A model generated the notes under the pieces. It saw nothing but the letters and a program-made list of their open reading frames with translations. It did not search any database and was not told the DNA's origin. Of a stretch of DNA of 64,000 nucleotides, positions 59,865-64,000 are shown one piece after another (position 1 is the first letter of the stretch; each line of letters begins with the position of its first letter). Made by a program: the position numbers and the translations under genes. Origin of the DNA: Erythrophleum ivorense (Eukaryota; Streptophyta; Magnoliopsida; Fabales; Fabaceae). The DNA is taken from positions 109,921 to 173,920 of the forward strand of contig JAIUCV010001125.1 of assembly GCA_026724425.1 (NCBI GenBank), given 5' to 3'.

Positions 59865-61962
59865 ACTTGAATTCAAGTAAATAAAAATGCTGCCCAATAC
59901 CTATATCAGTGAAAAAGAAACTCCCTTAAAAACTTCATGAACAGAACACCAAAGGATGCAAAAGATAAGTTCTTATACCATAAATAATTTAGAGTCAAAC
60001 ATTGAACTGAATGTTAGTTTGGAAATGGTTTTTGTTTTCCTTTTGGATTTAAATTTTCTGGGCTTCATTCCAGCAATCCCACAAGAATGAGTGGTATTTT
60101 TTATAACATGTTGTACCCAGGTAAAATGTTTTCAGTTTCTTCTCTCCCATAGTCTATAATGAGTTTAAGTGTTCTGGTTTTATTACTCTTGGGCAGAAGT
60201 GAAGTCTTAATTTTGCCCAAAAGGAATTATGGGAGGTCAAATGTACTTGAGTGTTATGCCTTTTATGCTATTAAATGATTCTTCGTGATGTTGGTCAATC
60301 CTTTAAGGAGGTGGTTGGAGACAGTCTGGAGTGCATATTACTTATCTTCCCCCTCTGGGTAGAATATCAGTTATCATTCCATCATACAGATAGTTTGTTT
60401 TAGGGAAAGGAAGTGAATTGTGATGTGTGTATGTTTGGGAACCCTATGGAATGACATGGCAAGGAAAGAGTTTTTATAGAACTATACCATCTTATCTTTG
60501 TTTTCATTGTATTGCTGCTAAGTAGAATTGGTATGACATAAAATTTATTGACAATATTTTCATTATTTTGTCTTTTACCACTTTTGATTTGAACAAAAAG
60601 AAATATACTTTTCCAGGAAACACCTCATTCTATTGGCTAACTTCCCATCCTATATCATAGTTCATTCATACAGGGAATCAAATGATTCCTTTTGTTATTT
60701 CCACTCCACTCCACTCCACTCCACTCTGTTCCAGTCCTTTCTATTCATTTTTTGCAACTTTTACTCTATCAGATGCTTCTGTCAATAAGGTTCATTGATT
60801 GCTGGCTTTTGTTTTTCTCATGCTTGTCCTTGTATAGGATGAGATAAAATTTAATTTTATGTTTCATGTGAATCTAGCATGACTTCACCAAATATCCTTC
60901 TGTTCCAGCCTATAGCCTAAGAAGTCAAGATATCAAGGAGTCAGTGTTTCTATCCTGCTTTTCTGGGGGAACTCTGATTTTTTTCCCCCCAATGTTTTTA
61001 TGGTCAATTTAGAATGAGGCAATCTTGTTTCAAATAAAAATATTATTCATGAAAAGATAAAAATAAAAAATAGACCAGAGTTTCCCCTTTGAGCAACTCG
61101 CTAACTGATTAAATAGGATTTTGCCAGTCAAAGCCCACCAGCCTTATAAGAAGATTATAAAAATTTCGGAGGTGCTTAAAGGAAAATGATGTCTCGAGTT
61201 ATTCTCAGGCGAAAGTTGTCTATGAAGTATTAGAATTGAATACCCAGCTCACGAGAGTTGCTTTGTATAATACTTTGCAAAGTAATTTCCTTTTGTATGT
61301 TTCTATCTATAAAGCAGATCTAACATCGCTTTTGGCTGAATACCAGGGAACAGAGTACAGAAATGTGGTTGCACTTCTCAATATTTGAATAAATTCCCTT
61401 CTTGAAGAGTTTCTGCTTTTTTTTGGGGGGGGGGGGGTTGGTGGTGGGGGCTGAATTTTCTCTATGCTAAGTTATTTGTATTACTAGTTGTGGGTCTCAG
61501 CAAGGATACATCATTTCAAACCCCTGGCTCTCTTCCCATCTCTTTCAAGCCCTATACTTCCTTTCCTCACAAGCTGACGTGTTGTTTAATCTGAATCTCA
61601 CGCTTAGAAACTATTTTCAAGTTGGGAACATCACTATGGCACTTTTTAGATCGCTTCTTAAGCTTTGGTTGAAGAATTTTCTTTGATATTTGATATTGGT
61701 TTCTATATGCTTAATTGTTATGTAAATCATTTTTGAATCCTGGATGAAATTAGAAAATAGCTTAGGTCTTTTGACAGGCATTCATCCTTGCTTGTTGTAA
61801 TAAAATAAAAAAGCAATACAGTTATGTAGGTAGAATTTCAAAAGCAGTCATGGTTTTGGTTTATATGTGTCCTTTAACATCTTAGCAAGAAATTATAATT
61901 TTAGAAGTTACTTCTGTTGTATTTAAGTAGTTTGAAGAAAGGATGTTTGAGATGTAGGTGAA

Positions 61963-64000
61963 ATGCAGAATCCAGATGCAAATCAGCTTCCTGAAGTGGA
62001 TTCCTTGCCAGATGGGTTTGTTGATAGCACTACAGAGCCTCTTGCTCCTCCAACTCCAACACCGGAACAAGAGAAGCTGCTGAATAATTACAAGGAGAGC
62101 AATCCTTCAGACCTTGACCATTCTAATGATTCAGCAAACGAGTTGGTAGTAAAAGAGTATCAAAACAATCACGGTAAGGAAGACTAGCGAGCAACTCAGA
62201 ACTCATTATATTCCGTTATCTGAAGCTCATACTTTTGGTGCATCAGATTGCTCAGTGGAGGTTCCCTGTGGTAGCTTTACGCAGCAGACAGAAGGTACAC
62301 AGGTTACACCTCCTGTGGGTGATTCTGATACTGAGGTTCGACCATCCAGTTGCAGTGAGGTAAAAGATCAACAAGGAGAATGTCAAAGTTCAGATAGAAG
62401 TAAATATCCTTTGCCTTAATGCATATTCACTCTTTTTCTAGATGTTGTAACCACATGCTAATTGGTTTTTCTCATCTTGGAGGATGTATGATTAAGATCT
62501 TGATCTTGAGTTGAGGAATTTCTTGTGATTTTTATATTGGATCAGTCTTCGTATGGTGTTAAGTATTCATCTGTTGACATTTTGAAGTCTAATTCATGGT
62601 GGCGATGTATAAGTGTTATTTGATGGTCTTCTGTTTCTTCTTGTTCTTCATTTTCTCCTGGTAGACATCTAGGTATGCCGTATACTGCTGGTGACATGGG
62701 TTGCCTCATTGGTGGATTTTTAATTATTATTTATTGATAAAAAATGTTTGAGCTTACGAATTTTGGACAAAAAGGATTTAGGTTTTAGCAAACCCACTGT
62801 AAGATCTTGGAGCCAATGCTTTTCTCTTTGTTCATGTAAGCAGATTGAATTTGTGATGCACTGTTGGCCTCAAAAGTTCACTCAGACAAATAACAAAATT
62901 TCTTTCTTTATCTTTATCCATGGAATTTTTTCTTTTGGGGAGGGGGTGGGGAGAGCAGAGGGGCATTGTTTTTCAATAATTTACTGGTTCAAGTCATGCA
63001 TTTGTGATTATTTTTTTCTTTTCTTTATTTCCCATTCCCTTCTTTTGAGGATCAGTGGAATCTCTTTATCATGTTTCAAGGATTTGTCCTTAGCGTTCAA
63101 GATCAGACGGTATACATATTAGTGAACTTAGCTCTTCATATTTGTTGGGGAGAACCAAGAGTGAATTTGGGTTTATATTGGCTTGTGATTTTTTTTTTTG
63201 AATTATCCAAATAATTGAAGCTTGATTGTCAAACAGTGCAACCCCTTTTTAGGGTTAAAGATCTTCTGTATCCAACTAGCTAATGAACTGAAGATGATCT
63301 TAAATTATCTGTTGGATAGTTGAACAACAACTCTTTGACGTACATTTCTTATATTCCTTTGCACCAGTGGAGATTATACCATGCCATATACCTTCTAAAT
63401 CTTTGGTATGATTTCGTGAAATGAAACAATCTATTGATTTCCTTGTATGCTTGAGCAAATAGCATGTTTGTTTTGTGTGCTTAAATGAAATCAATCAGTT
63501 AGCTCTGCACATGTCTGCAAACCCATTCTAATGCATGCTAGCAGATCTCCATTTTTTATTTTTTGAGTATTTATTCATCTATCAAGACAGTTCTATTTTC
63601 TGAGTCTGACATGGCTTAGTTGCCCTTATTGCTCATTTCTGTTGCAGCCACCGGTGAGTATTTGGAGACAAAAGCAATACCTCTTAAAGATACACGCTCA
63701 TCAGAGAGTGTTGATTCTTCAAAAAACAGAAAACCGGTTAGTAAACCAATTCTGTTGATTCCCACACATTCGTTCACTCATTGACACATTAATGTCCAGC
63801 ATATAGTTTCTTTTTCCTCTCTATCTCTTCAAAGTTATTGCATCTGTAATTTTGCAACGTATAAGATCAATGACTTTGTTGATTATATTATTAAGCTATA
63901 TGAACATGATTGAGTGACTTCAGGATGATATTTTATTATTTTTGTCATGATTGCTGTTCTTTCTTGTTACTACCAATGATTACTATTGCTATGTGCAGAT
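61963..64000 (+). CDS. Putative alpha-taxilin-like protein, N-terminal exons (partial)
   Basis: Exons 61963-62173, 62247-62399 and 63648-63736 join in phases 1, 1 and 0 and give about 151 residues; a fourth exon starts at 63999 and leaves the window. The start codon lies five bases after acceptor GATGTAG. The protein begins MQNPDANQLPEVDSLPDGFV and continues TTEPLAPPTPTPEQEKLL, an acidic, Pro/Ser-rich, disordered N-terminus without a signal peptide or membrane span. LPDGFV followed by LAPPTP recalls plant proteins annotated as alpha-taxilin-like, whose long coiled coil would lie to the right of the window; this match is from memory and weak. In animals taxilins bind syntaxins. Without splicing, the first exon runs to a stop at 62187. 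Exon 2 could instead end at the GAG/GTAAAA donor near 62360, but that breaks the phase with exon 3. Confidence 0.55.

Larger units (their letters stand above)
59395..61957 (+). promoter_or_regulatory. 5' leader exon and 2.5-kb leader intron of taxilin-like gene
   Basis: A GC-richer patch ending ATCTGCCTG at 59459 is followed by donor GTAATC. The intron carries (CT)n at 59485-59510, (TA)n at 59517-59553 and (GAA)n(GA)n at 59811-59862, a CTCCACTCCACT... pentamer run near 60700-60724, and ends at GATGTAG (61957), five bases before the ATG. The leader exon has no ATG frame linked to the protein. Confidence 0.45.

Noticed and set aside
1..64000. CRISPR arrays, bacterial operons, viral or toxin genes
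   Set aside because: No regularly spaced identical repeats with unique spacers and no recognisable viral or toxin coding sequence; repeats present are microsatellites and transposon parts.

Overview
This is plant nuclear DNA from a eudicot. The evidence is multi-exon genes with GT-AG introns and long AT-rich introns, very AT-rich intergenic DNA full of (AT)n microsatellites, telomere-box and tef-box-like elements upstream of an eEF1A gene, and plant-only families (GTE bromodomain factor, a DUF1645-like protein, Myb/SANT-like transposon-derived domain, a tRNA-Pro-derived SINE). I cannot name the species; a woody eudicot is a guess.

Layout. (1) 97-2315, plus: 3' end of a NOC2/REBELOTE-like nucleolar ribosome-assembly gene, with a Mutator-like foldback element in its last intron. 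(2) 2.3-7.8 kb: AT-rich intergenic DNA with nested hAT-like non-autonomous elements. (3) 7793-8596, minus: single-exon DUF1645-like gene. (4) 8.6-20.9 kb: 12-kb AT-rich gene desert with small inverted repeats, a hAT-like relic and tandem repeats. (5) 20.87-23.52 kb, plus: eEF1A gene with an imperfectly triplicated ~125-bp promoter module, a leader intron and a second intron that splits the G4 motif. (6) 26611-29117, minus: two-exon gene for a mitochondrial TMEM70/TMEM186-like protein, reconstructed here by joining a targeting-peptide exon to the membrane-domain exon over a 1.8-kb intron. (7) 29.2-47.8 kb: repeat-dominated block with two tRNA-Pro-derived SINE copies, duplicated blocks, an LTR-retroelement-like noncoding segment with a 1-kb T-rich strand-asymmetric tract, a broken Myb/SANT-like pseudogene and, 22 bp beyond its last recognisable codon, a 2.76-kb solo LTR with perfect 5-bp target duplication. 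(8) 47.8-56.8 kb, plus: complete GTE1/GTE6-type bromodomain-NET transcription regulator, with a GC-AG intron that also holds two opposed Copia-like 3' ends. (9) 59.4-64.0 kb, plus: 5' part of a gene whose N-terminus resembles plant alpha-taxilin-like proteins; it runs off the window.

The genes are independent housekeeping or regulatory units (ribosome assembly, translation elongation, mitochondrial membrane biology, chromatin reading); nothing suggests a cluster or shared pathway. I found no CRISPR array, no bacterial operon, no viral gene and no obviously new multi-gene system. The most informative structures are the eEF1A promoter triplication, the solo LTR beside the Myb/SANT pseudogene, the SINE pair, the 9-bp-TSD foldback element and the GC-AG intron. 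Exon borders were placed by eye from splice signals, frame continuity and family conservation, without transcript data.
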